A stretch of 64,000 nt of DNA, from the NCBI GenBank assembly GCA_025362815.1, contig JANYFG010000066.1, positions 1-64,000 of the forward strand, in the 5' to 3' direction. Below are positions 23,539-31,239 of the stretch, piece after piece (position 1 is the first letter of the stretch; every line of letters begins with the position of its first letter). The stretch is from Rhodospirillales bacterium (GTDB lineage Bacteria; Pseudomonadota; Alphaproteobacteria; Acetobacterales; Acetobacteraceae). The notes beneath the pieces are model-generated. The model made no database searches. It was not told the DNA's origin and saw nothing but the letters and a program-made list of their open reading frames with translations. Both the position numbers and the translations under genes were made by a program.

Positions 23539-24423
23539 GCGGGGCGTGAACTGCGCCATCTGGGCGCCCATCCGCGCCTGCGTGAGATACACCGTCATAT
23601 GGCCCATCAGCCGCACTTCGAGCGACATCAACACCGGCACCGCGGGGATGCCGGGGGTCACCGATGCCAGCCACACGGTGGAATGCTGCGGCTTGCGGAT
23701 CATGTCGTCCGGCCCGGCATCGACCGCAAAGCCCGCGATCTGGCGACCGTCGATATCGCAACGCAACGCGGGCCCGCTGAAGCTGGACCGGCTTTCCACC
23801 GGAAGCGTCTCCATCCCCACCGTGTGAACGGTGATCCGCGACACCCGGCGACCGTCGAAAATGGTGGTTTCACCGTCGCATTTGCCGGTGGTTTCCACCA
23901 TGTGCACAAGCGATGCGATGGCGCTCAACGCGTCGGTCGTGTTGGCCCGCAAGGCGTCGGGCACCGGCTCGTGCTCGGGATCGACGGGCGGATTGAAGCG
24001 TGTGATCACCGGCTGGCCCGCCGGATAGTCGATCTCGATCTCGCGCGGCGTGCCCCGATAGATCCCGGCGCTGCCATAGATCCGGGGCGCGGCCTTGGCT
24101 CCGCGCCATCCCCCCTCGGACCGCGCGATGTTCTCGGTCTTGAAAAACGCGCCGACGAGCCCGGAGGTGCGAAACGAGACGCCGAGCTGATAGCCCTGGG
24201 AATCAAGCTGAAACGCGGTGCGGATGGAACTGACGTTCAGCCCCGCGACAAAGCCGGCATAGACGAGTTCCGCTGACGGACGCGTGGCGTTGGATGGAGC
24301 CGCGTTCGCCGGCGCGTTGGGTTCCGCCGAGGCCGTGGGGGCAAACCCAAAGCTGAGCGCCATCATCGTGCAGCCAACCCATGTCGCCCCTGCCGCCTTG
24401 CGCATCACATCGCGTCCCACCAC
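23530..24423 (-). CDS. Exported DUF3108 domain protein
   Basis: A protein of about 297 residues with a signal peptide (MRKAAGATWVGCTMMALSF, cleavage after TASA) and the DUF3108 pattern seen in alphaproteobacterial periplasmic proteins (YAGFVAGLNVSSIRTAFQL, DALSAIASLVHMVETTGKCDGE, IFDGRR). Function is unknown; the family is predicted to be beta-rich and lipocalin-like. GTG 24423 is preferred as the start because AGAGGAG lies 8 nt upstream; ATG 24405 is the alternative. The open frame continues to 24585 but crosses a tandem repeat and is unlikely to be translated there. Convergent with ligA. Confidence 0.85.
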   Translation of the reverse strand: MVGRDVMRKAAGATWVGCTMMALSFGFAPTASAEPNAPANAAPSNATRPSAELVYAGFVAGLNVSSIRTAFQLDSQGYQLGVSFRTSGLVGAFFKTENIARSEGGWRGAKAAPRIYGSAGIYRGTPREIEIDYPAGQPVITRFNPPVDPEHEPVPDALRANTTDALSAIASLVHMVETTGKCDGETTIFDGRRVSRITVHTVGMETLPVESRSSFSGPALRCDIDGRQIAGFAVDAGPDDMIRKPQHSTVWLASVTPGIPAVPVLMSLEVRLMGHMTVYLTQARMGAQMAQFTPRLP

Positions 24424-24459
24424 CAAATTCACTCCTCTGACGTTGTGCCCTGTTGCTTC

Positions 24460-24552
24460 AGGCCTGTCGTTGCAAGCCTCCCGTCCCGGGAGGCCTGTCG
24501 TTCCCGCCCTCCCGTCCCGGGAGGCCTGTCGTTCCTGGCCTCCCGTCCCGGG
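24460..24552. repeat. Three 31-bp tandem repeats with hairpins, upstream of the DUF3108 gene
   Basis: Units at 24460-24490, 24491-24521 and 24522-24552, each beginning AGGCCTGTCGTT and ending CCTCCCGTCCCGGG. The junctions form CCTCCC-GTCCC-GGGAGG hairpins (for example 24476-24494). The array lies between the divergent DUF3108 gene and tRNA-Val and so falls in the 5' leader or promoter of the former. Confidence 0.88.
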
Positions 24553-24605
24553 CGCGCCACCGCTTGACACCGCCTGGTGCCCCACCTATTAACCGCCCCC
24601 CAGAT

Positions 24606-24680
24606 GGGCGCGTAGCTCAGCGGTAGAGCATTCGCTTCACACGCGAAGGGTCACAGGTTCAATCCCTGTCGCGCCCACCA
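24606..24680 (+). tRNA. tRNA-Val (anticodon CAC)
   Basis: Full cloverleaf: acceptor GGGCGCG/CGCGCCC, D-arm GCTC...GAGC, anticodon stem TTCGC/GCGAA with loop TTCACAC (anticodon 24638-24640), T-arm ACAGG-TTCAATC-CCTGT, and an encoded CCA end. It reads GUG valine codons. No integrase or direct repeat marks it as an attachment site. Confidence 0.97.
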
Positions 24681-24784
24681 TCCGGGATTTCGCCTGGTTT
24701 GGAAACGTAACACGGACGTCACGGGTTCCGCGTCGTTTGCCGCAGTTCTGAGAACGAGACAACACCAAGCCTGAGAGACGCACC

Positions 24785-25414
24785 ATGTCAGACGGATTAG
24801 AGCAGGCTCAGGAAGGCATCGAACGCGCCCACCATGCGTCTGAGCATGGTTCCTCCGGGCATGGTTCCTCCGGGCCTGATAATTCCGCCGAGTCCAAATC
24901 CACGGACAATACCCCGCGCAACGTGGCCATCCTCATCGCAACGTTGGCGGCGTGCCTGGCGCTGTCGGAAATGGGCGAGAAGGCCGCGCAGAACGCCTAT
25001 CTCACGCACCATATCTCGGTCAGCGACACCTATGGCTTCCTGCAGGCCAAGAACGCTCGCCGGGCCACCTACGCATCCACCGCCGATGTCATCGAAAGCA
25101 TGCCCGGGCTCGACGCGGAGGGCCGCAAGCGCGCCGACCGGCTGCGGAGCGAGGCAGCGCGGATGGCGGATGAGCCAAAGACCAACGACGGCGCCAAGCA
25201 GCTGATCGAACGCGCCCAGGCGATGGAGCATGACCGCGACCATTCGTTTCACGTCTATCACCAGTTCGAACTGTCCACCGGCGCGCTGCAGATCGCCATC
25301 GTGCTGGCCTCCGTCTCCATCGTGACGCGCATCCGCGCCCTCACCTATGGGGCGGCGTTGCTCGGCCTCGGCGCCGCGGCGTTTGCCGGTCTCGTGGCCG
25401 GCGGGGTGGTCTGA
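24785..25414 (+). CDS. DUF4337 membrane protein
   Basis: The 209-residue protein has a low-complexity His/Gly/Ser N-terminus, one hydrophobic segment at about 44-60 (NVAILIATLAACLALSEMG), an Ala/Lys/Arg-rich amphipathic middle, and two C-terminal membrane helices (ALQIAIVLASVSIVTRI and ALTYGAALLGLGAAAFAGLV). This is the DUF4337 architecture of inner-membrane proteins of unknown function. A 15-bp direct duplication (24844-24858, 24859-24873) encodes a repeated HGSSG in the N-terminus. GAGAG lies about 8 nt before the ATG. Followed within 2 bp by a small unknown gene. Confidence 0.88.
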   Translation: MSDGLEQAQEGIERAHHASEHGSSGHGSSGPDNSAESKSTDNTPRNVAILIATLAACLALSEMGEKAAQNAYLTHHISVSDTYGFLQAKNARRATYASTADVIESMPGLDAEGRKRADRLRSEAARMADEPKTNDGAKQLIERAQAMEHDRDHSFHVYHQFELSTGALQIAIVLASVSIVTRIRALTYGAALLGLGAAAFAGLVAGGVV

Positions 25415-25416
25415 AC

Positions 25417-25731
25417 GTGACCCGGGACGAGCTGACAGGCTGGGCGCTGGCCAATGGCTGGAAGATGATCGGCGGGCATCCCAGCCTGGCCAAGCCCACC
25501 CGTCCGCCCGCCAAACCCAATGACGCCATCGTGCGCCTCGTGCTCAAGGTGGGCGTGGTGCATGTCGAGATCCGCAAGCCCGCGGGCAAATGGGAGAAGG
25601 TGTCGGGCGCCGACTACGCCGCCGTCACGCTCGGCGACGACGACGATCTGCCGCAGGGTCTGGGGCTGGAGCGCATACCCAGCCTTACGCGGCTGATGCA
25701 GGACAATCGGGACGCGGCGGTGTTCGGGTAG
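25417..25731 (+). CDS. Small conserved-looking hypothetical protein
   Basis: A 104-residue soluble protein with a GTG start 2 bp after the DUF4337 stop, probably co-transcribed. It has no signal peptide or membrane helix. The N-terminal part (ELTGWALANGWKMIGGHPSL) resembles small HicA/YcfA-like or cytoplasmic alpha/beta folds only vaguely. The C-terminal half has an acidic GDDDD stretch followed by GLERIPSLTRLMQDN. I do not recognise the family. Supported as a gene by its spacing and intact frame. Confidence 0.7.
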   Translation: MTRDELTGWALANGWKMIGGHPSLAKPTRPPAKPNDAIVRLVLKVGVVHVEIRKPAGKWEKVSGADYAAVTLGDDDDLPQGLGLERIPSLTRLMQDNRDAAVFG

Positions 25732-25737
25732 AGCTTT

Positions 25738-28029
25738 CTACAGCTGCAGCGACCGTTCCCGGGCCCAGGTGGCGATCGGCTCGCGCACGCTCGCGGCCCC
25801 CGCGGCACTGCGCCGCAACGATGTGAGGAAATGGCGGAAGGCCGGCAGATCGAGATCGGCCAGCAGCGCCTTGATCGGCAGGATGCCGGACGCCGGCATG
25901 GACAGCGTGCCGACGCCGAGCCCCACCAGCGTGAGCGCCTCCAACGGGCGGGATGCCACCTCGCCGCACACCGAAACCGGCACGCCGGCGTGATCGGCCT
26001 GGGCCACGAGATCGGCCAGCAGGTCCAGCACCGGCGGAGACAGCACGTCGTAGCGATTGACCAGAAGCGGGGCGCCGCGATCGGCCGCGAACAGGAACTG
26101 CATCAGGTCGTTGGTGCCGACGGAGATGAAATCGCACTCCTTCAGCAGGGCCGGCAACTGCCACATCAAGGCGGGGATCTCGAGCATCGTGCCGATCGAC
26201 AGCGCCGCCGGCGCCGGCCGCACGCGGGCAGCCTCGGCCAACAGCAACGCCTTGGCGGCGCGAAACTCGGCCACCGTGGCCACCATCGGGAACATCACCG
26301 AAAGCGGGCGCCCGGCGGCGGCCAGCAGCAGCGCGCGCAGCTGCCGGCGCAGCAAAGCGGGGCGGTCGAGCCCGATGCGCAGCGAGCGCCAGCCCATCGC
26401 CGGGTTCTCCTCCTCCGGCGGCGGACTGCCCGGCAACAGCTTGTCGCCGCCGAGGTCCAGCGTGCGAAACATCACCGGGCGATCGCCGGCGGCGTCCATC
26501 ACCCTGGCATAGACGGCGGCCTGCTCCCGCGTGTCCACCACGGCGCCGCGGGCGAGCATGGCGATCTCGGTGCGGAACAGGCCGATCCCCTCGGCGCCGG
26601 TCGCGTCCAGCTGGGTCAATTCCATTGCCAGGCCCACATTCAGCATCAGCCGCACCGGCGTGCCGTCCTGCGTCACGGCCTTTCGCTGGCGCAGCGCGGC
26701 CCACCCCGCCTGCCGCGCGCTGCGGGCCTCGATCACGTGGAGGTAGCCGGTCTTGAGCTCCTGCTCCGGGCGCAGGAACACCTGGCCCTCGTCCCCGTCC
26801 AGAACCGCCTCGTCGCCGGGATCCGCACTTTCCACCACGCCGCGCGCGCCGCCCAAGGCCGGTATGCCGAGCGCGCGGGCCAGAATGGCGGCGTGCCCGC
26901 TGGCGCTGCCCTCCTCGATCACCACGCCGCCGATGCCGCGCGCGTGCCAGTCCAGCAGTTCCGCGGGGCCGAGGCGGCGCGCCAGCAGAATGGCACCGGG
27001 TGCCACGGCCGCGATCGTCTGCGCGCCGTCGAGGCTGGACAGCAGGCGCGCGGCCATATCCTCCAGATCCGCCAGCCGCTCGCGCAGATACGGGTCGCTG
27101 ATGCGGCGCATGCGGTCGCGCAACTCGCCCGCCACCCGCGCCACCGCCGCCTCGGCGGACAGGCCACCGCGAATGGCCTCGTTCACCCGGCGCAGCCAGC
27201 CGGCGTCGGCTGCCACCAGACGGTAAGCCTCCAATATCTCGCGGGACGCGCTGGCCGCTTCCGACCTGCGGCTGCTGGCCGCGCTCGGCTTCGCCTTGGA
27301 GCCGCCCGGGGCGGCGGGTTCCGGCAACTGGTCGCTGATCATACGGTCGATGCCGCGCTGCATCGTCTCCCACGCCTGTTCCAGCCGAAGCACCTCACGA
27401 TCGGGATCGTCCGCCAGCAGGCGATGCGGCGCGGCATGGGTGGTGTGCAGCACCACCGGGCCGATCACGATCCCCGGCGCGAGCGAGCTGGCGCCGAACC
27501 GCCGCGGCAAGGTGGCGCCAAGCCCGGTTTCGGCCCGCTCCGGCCCGCCGGCCGCCAGGAGCTCGGCCAGCAGCATGGCCACCGTCTCCAGCACCTCGAC
27601 CTCATCTGGATCATACCGGCGCGGCGCCCGGTTCTGCACCACCAGCACGCCCAGGATCCGGCCCGCCCGTCGCACCGGCACCGCGAGCAGCGAGGCGAAC
27701 GCATCCTCGCCCGTCTCCGGCCGGTAGGCGAAGGCCGGATGATTCTGCGCATCCGGCAGGTTCAGCGTCTCGGCGGTGGCGGCGGCCAGGCCCACCAGCC
27801 CCTCCCCCACCCGCAGCCGCACGCGGCCGACCGACCCCGCGCGCAGGCCGATCGTGGCCGAAAGCTCCAGGATGTCGCCACCGCGCATCACATAGACGGA
27901 GCACACCTCGCTCACCAGCTCGCCCGCGATCAACTCCGCCAGCGCGTTCAGATCCTGCGGCCCGGCCACGTCGTCGCGGTGCGCCATCAGGTTTCGCAGA
28001 CGCGCGAGCAGGCGGCGGGGCGTCGACAT
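25738..28029 (-). CDS. ptsP: Nitrogen PTS enzyme I (EI-Ntr) PtsP
   Basis: Takes phosphate from phosphoenolpyruvate and passes it to NPr, the first step of the regulatory nitrogen PTS. The protein of about 763 residues has an N-terminal GAF domain (to about 165), which may sense metabolites, then an HPr-interaction domain. It then has the phosphohistidine loop (EEGSASGHAAILARA) and a PEP-binding barrel ending VSVCGEVASRPLEAL. ATG 28029 gives a standard N-terminus; a TTG at 28044 overlapping the upstream gene by 4 bp is possible. Encoded with lysC, as often in alphaproteobacteria, but here one gene apart. Confidence 0.95.
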   Translation of the reverse strand: MSTPRRLLARLRNLMAHRDDVAGPQDLNALAELIAGELVSEVCSVYVMRGGDILELSATIGLRAGSVGRVRLRVGEGLVGLAAATAETLNLPDAQNHPAFAYRPETGEDAFASLLAVPVRRAGRILGVLVVQNRAPRRYDPDEVEVLETVAMLLAELLAAGGPERAETGLGATLPRRFGASSLAPGIVIGPVVLHTTHAAPHRLLADDPDREVLRLEQAWETMQRGIDRMISDQLPEPAAPGGSKAKPSAASSRRSEAASASREILEAYRLVAADAGWLRRVNEAIRGGLSAEAAVARVAGELRDRMRRISDPYLRERLADLEDMAARLLSSLDGAQTIAAVAPGAILLARRLGPAELLDWHARGIGGVVIEEGSASGHAAILARALGIPALGGARGVVESADPGDEAVLDGDEGQVFLRPEQELKTGYLHVIEARSARQAGWAALRQRKAVTQDGTPVRLMLNVGLAMELTQLDATGAEGIGLFRTEIAMLARGAVVDTREQAAVYARVMDAAGDRPVMFRTLDLGGDKLLPGSPPPEEENPAMGWRSLRIGLDRPALLRRQLRALLLAAAGRPLSVMFPMVATVAEFRAAKALLLAEAARVRPAPAALSIGTMLEIPALMWQLPALLKECDFISVGTNDLMQFLFAADRGAPLLVNRYDVLSPPVLDLLADLVAQADHAGVPVSVCGEVASRPLEALTLVGLGVGTLSMPASGILPIKALLADLDLPAFRHFLTSLRRSAAGAASVREPIATWARERSLQL

Positions 28030-28040
28030 ACGCCCGTCTC

Positions 28041-29195
28041 TCAAAGGGGAACGACGAAACGACGGCCGAGGCGATCGGCCAAAAGATCGGGCCTCGCCTC
28101 GGAATGCCAGAGCCTGTCCGCAGCCGCGAACGCGTCGTCGCGCGCCCGTGCCGCCAGGGCCGCCACCGCCTGGCCCACAAGCTCGGCGATGATCTCCGCC
28201 ATCGGCTGCTCATGCGTGACCATCCCCACCGACTGGCCGGCCATCACGGATCCGCCTTCGACATCGCCCTCGATCACCGCCCGGCGCAGCGCGCCCGACC
28301 AGAAATGCTCGATCGACAACTGCCCCTCCTCGCGCGACAGGTCGCCCGCCGCCACGCGCGCGATGGTGGCCGCCTGATGCTCCATGAAGCGTCGCGTGCC
28401 GGCATTCACCAGGCCACGCACGGGGATCACCGGAAAATTAGGGTCGATCTGCACCGAGGGCCGCGCATCGCGGGCATTGGCGTGGATGAACGCCTTCTTG
28501 AAATTGGCGTGCGCGATGCTTTCCGTGGCCGCCGCGAACCGCGTTCCCAGCTGCGCCCCGGCGGCACCCATTTCGAGAAACCCCAGGATCGCCTCGCCGC
28601 GCCCCAGCCCGCCGGCGACGAATATCGGGATGTCGCGCAGATGCGGCAGAATCTCCTGCGCCAGCACCGTGAGCGACACGGGGCCGATATGCCCGCCCGC
28701 CTCGGACCCCTCGATCACCAGCGCATCCGCCCCGGCCTTGGCGAGCCTGCGCGCCAGCACCACGGCCGGCGCGAAACACACCAGCCGCGCGCCGCCATCC
28801 TTGATCGCGCGAACCGCATGCCCCGGCGGAATGCCCCCCGCCAGCACGATATGGCTCACCCCATGCCCATGGCACACGGCAATGAGCTCGGACAGCTGCG
28901 GATGCATCGTGATGAGATTGACGCCGAACGGCCGCGGCGTGCGCGCCCTGGTCGCCGCGATCTCGGCATCCAACAGCGACGGCGACATCGAACCGCAGGC
29001 GATGACCCCGAACCCGCCGGCGTTGGAGATCGCCGAGACGAGATGGCGCTCGCTCACCCAGCTCATCGCCCCGCCCATGATCGCCACGTCGCAGCCGAGG
29101 AACGCCGTGCCCCGCGCCCAAAGCCGCTGCAGCCGCGCCCGCATGTCGGCGTCTGCCACGGCATCGACCAAGGGGTGGGTGATGTCAGGCGCCAT
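28041..29195 (-). CDS. Nitronate monooxygenase / 2-nitropropane dioxygenase family FMN enzyme
   Basis: TIM-barrel flavoprotein of about 384 residues. Family blocks are visible: FLGCDVAIMGGAMSWVSE, ISNAGGFGVIACGSMSP, RPFGVNLITMHP, LVIEGSEAGGHIG (catalytic His region) and FVAGGLGRGEAI plus AAGAQLGTRFAA for FMN phosphate binding. Members oxidise alkyl nitronates such as propionate 3-nitronate, but many are unassigned. ATG 29195 overlaps the lysC stop by 11 bp, so it is translated from within the end of lysC. Confidence 0.88.
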   Translation of the reverse strand: MAPDITHPLVDAVADADMRARLQRLWARGTAFLGCDVAIMGGAMSWVSERHLVSAISNAGGFGVIACGSMSPSLLDAEIAATRARTPRPFGVNLITMHPQLSELIAVCHGHGVSHIVLAGGIPPGHAVRAIKDGGARLVCFAPAVVLARRLAKAGADALVIEGSEAGGHIGPVSLTVLAQEILPHLRDIPIFVAGGLGRGEAILGFLEMGAAGAQLGTRFAAATESIAHANFKKAFIHANARDARPSVQIDPNFPVIPVRGLVNAGTRRFMEHQAATIARVAAGDLSREEGQLSIEHFWSGALRRAVIEGDVEGGSVMAGQSVGMVTHEQPMAEIIAELVGQAVAALAARARDDAFAAADRLWHSEARPDLLADRLGRRFVVPL

Positions 29196-30417
29196 CAAGA
29201 CCGTAGGCGGTGTGCAGCGCCCGCACCGCAAGCTCGGTGTAATCGGCGCCGATCAGCACGCTCACCTTGATTTCGCTGGTCGAGATCACCTGGATGTTGA
29301 TCGACCTGTCGGCCAGTGTCTTGAACATCGTGCTCGCCACGCCGGCATGACTGCGCATGCCAACGCCCACCACCGAAATCTTGGCGACATGCGCGTCCGA
29401 CACCAGTTCTGAATACCCGATCGCCGCCTTGTGCTCGGCCAGTTTCGCCTGTGCCCGCGCCAGATCGGTGCGGCTCAGCGTGAACGTCATATCCGTGGTG
29501 CCGTCGTCCGACACGTTCTGGACGATCATGTCCACGTTGATGCCGGCATCGGACAGCGGCCCAAAGATACCGGCCGCGATTCCCGGCCGGTCCGGCACAC
29601 GCTTGACGGTCATCTTCGCTTCATCCCGCGAATAGGCGATGCCCGCCACGATTTCCTTTTCCACGATCTCGTCCTCGTCCACCACCAGGCTGCCCGGCAG
29701 ATCGCCGCCATCGGCGTCCGCAAAACTCGACAGAACCTGAATCCTCACACGTTCCTTCATCGCCAGTTCCACGCTGCGGGTCTGCAGCACCTTGGCACCG
29801 ACGGACGCCAGTTCCAGCATCTCCTCGTAGGTGATCAGCGGTAGCTTGCGGGCACGCGGCACGATACGCGGGTCTGTGGTATAAATGCCATCCACGTCCG
29901 TATAGATGTCGCAGCGATCAGCGCCCAACGCCGCCGCCAGCGCCACCGCCGAGGTGTCGGACCCGCCGCGCCCCAGCGTCGTTACGCGATTGTCCGGCCC
30001 GATCCCCTGAAACCCCGCCACCACCGGCACCTGGCCCATCTGCATCCGCCCGATCAGCAGCGCGCCGTCGATCGCGTCGATTCGCGCCCGGCCATGCGCG
30101 CCATCGGTCCGCAGCGGGATCTGCCACCCCTGCCACGACCGCGCGTCCACGCCGATATCCTGCAACGCGATGGCCACCAACCCCGCCGTCACGAGCTCGC
30201 CGGTGGCGACCACCGCGTCATATTCCCGCGCGTCGTGCAGCGGCGACAGAGCCTGACACCAGCCAACCAGCTGATTCGTGGCCCCCGCCATGGCCGACAC
30301 CACGACAGCAACCTCATGCCCGGCCGCCACCTCACGCTTGACGCGGGCGGCCACGTTGCGGATCCGGTCGAGGTCGGCGACGGAGGTGCCACCGAACTTC
30401 ATGACGATACGAGACAT
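29185..30417 (-). CDS. lysC: Aspartate kinase LysC
   Basis: Phosphorylates aspartate as the first step to lysine, threonine, methionine and diaminopimelate. The 410-residue protein starts MSRIVMKFGGTSVADLDRI, has the catalytic block FQGIGPDNRVTTLGRGGSDTSA and two C-terminal ACT domains (VKRVPDRPGIAAGIFGPL and ISVVGVGMRSHAGVASTMF) for feedback inhibition. AGGGT lies about 7 nt before the ATG. First gene of a lysC-NMO-ptsP operon. Confidence 0.97.
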   Translation of the reverse strand: MSRIVMKFGGTSVADLDRIRNVAARVKREVAAGHEVAVVVSAMAGATNQLVGWCQALSPLHDAREYDAVVATGELVTAGLVAIALQDIGVDARSWQGWQIPLRTDGAHGRARIDAIDGALLIGRMQMGQVPVVAGFQGIGPDNRVTTLGRGGSDTSAVALAAALGADRCDIYTDVDGIYTTDPRIVPRARKLPLITYEEMLELASVGAKVLQTRSVELAMKERVRIQVLSSFADADGGDLPGSLVVDEDEIVEKEIVAGIAYSRDEAKMTVKRVPDRPGIAAGIFGPLSDAGINVDMIVQNVSDDGTTDMTFTLSRTDLARAQAKLAEHKAAIGYSELVSDAHVAKISVVGVGMRSHAGVASTMFKTLADRSINIQVISTSEIKVSVLIGADYTELAVRALHTAYGLDGA

Positions 30418-30479
30418 TGGCGACCCTGGGGAATGGCAGGCCTTTCAGCCGGGTGCGTTCAATACCCACGGCCCACTTT

Positions 30480-30509
30480 ACCCGCAAGGGTTGGACCCGC
30501 AAGGGTTGG
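30480..30509. repeat. 15-bp direct duplication upstream of lysC
   Basis: ACCCGCAAGGGTTGG occurs twice in direct succession (30480-30494, 30495-30509). It lies in the 285-bp gap between the divergent lysC and the Tat-exported protein gene. The rest of this gap becomes AT-richer towards 30570-30640 and presumably holds both promoters, but no convincing -35/-10 pair was found. Confidence 0.8.
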
Positions 30510-30702
30510 GCCCGGTTCGCCGGCCCGTGAGCCCGCCGGACTATTTCCGGATGCATTTCCAACACAAACGGGAATGAATTTTTTAAATCGGCGTTGTCGG
30601 GGAATGATTCAGCTGTGCTATGGTATCACAACCAGGTGAAAACCGTTCACGAACACACGTGTATGCGGCCATGATGGCCTCCGACACGAATTGGAGAGCG
30701 CG

Positions 30703-31239
30703 ATGTCGGTCGAGGCCATCACGCCGAAGCATTTGAGCCGCCGCACCCTTGGCGTGGCGCTTATCGGGATGGCTGCGGCCAGCACCAACGCACGGGCCGA
30801 CACTCTGGCCACGCCGCAAGACCGGCCCATCCTCACAATCTCCGGAAAAATACGTAGTTTCAACGCCGGAGACACCGCTGTGTTCGACCGCGCGATGCTG
30901 GAAGCGCTGGGGCTGCGCAGTTTCGAGACTCACACGCCCTGGTACGATCAGCCGGCCCGCTTCGAAGGTCCGCTCATGACCAAGGTGCTGGGAGCGGTGG
31001 GCGCGTTCGGCGACCGTGTGCAGGCCGTGGCCCTCAACGACTACGCCACCGAAATCCCGATTTCCGACTTCGCCCGATTCGGCACGATCCTTGCCATGAA
31101 ACGAGATGACGTCTACCTGAACGTACGCGAAAAAGGACCCCTGTTCGTGGTATACCCCTACGACAGCGACAGCGAGTTGAGACAGCAGAGATATTACGGC
31201 CGATCAGCCTGGCAGGTGGCCCAGCTTATCGTCAAATAA
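30703..31239 (+). CDS. Tat-exported molybdopterin-oxidoreductase-fold protein lacking cysteine
   Basis: The 178-residue protein has a twin-arginine-type signal (SRRTLGVALIGMAAAS, likely cleavage after NARA) and a mature part that resembles a cut-down oxidoreductase molybdopterin-binding (SUOX-fold) domain: LTISGKI, FDRAMLEALGLRSFETHTPW, RFEGPLMTKVLGAVGAFGD, VQAVALNDYATEIPISDF, and YPYDSDSELR near the end. No cysteine is present anywhere, so the thiolate that normally ligates molybdenum is missing. GGAG lies 6 nt before ATG 30703. The stop overlaps the start of the following hybrid kinase (TAATG), which suggests a periplasmic sensor or ligand-binding partner. Fold assignment is by motif reading; function is inferred. 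Confidence 0.75.
   Translation: MSVEAITPKHLSRRTLGVALIGMAAASTNARADTLATPQDRPILTISGKIRSFNAGDTAVFDRAMLEALGLRSFETHTPWYDQPARFEGPLMTKVLGAVGAFGDRVQAVALNDYATEIPISDFARFGTILAMKRDDVYLNVREKGPLFVVYPYDSDSELRQQRYYGRSAWQVAQLIVK

Noticed and set aside
24460-24552. CRISPR-like array
   Set aside because: Units are directly adjacent 31-bp copies without unique spacers and there are no cas genes.
24424-24585. N-terminal extension of the DUF3108 protein through the 31-bp repeats
   Set aside because: The extension would precede the signal peptide and encode repeat-derived low-complexity sequence.
24606-24680. tRNA-Val and tRNA-Leu (52253-52335) as integration sites
   Set aside because: No integrase, partial tRNA copy or foreign gene block lies next to either tRNA.
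25831-28377. 848-codon plus-strand open frame opposite ptsP
   Set aside because: Arg/His/Gln-rich antisense shadow caused by high GC; no domain, and it lies opposite a clear EI-Ntr gene.
30418-30702. Lysine riboswitch or other leader RNA before lysC
   Set aside because: lysC starts within a short leader with only a 15-bp duplication; no riboswitch-like helices were recognised.
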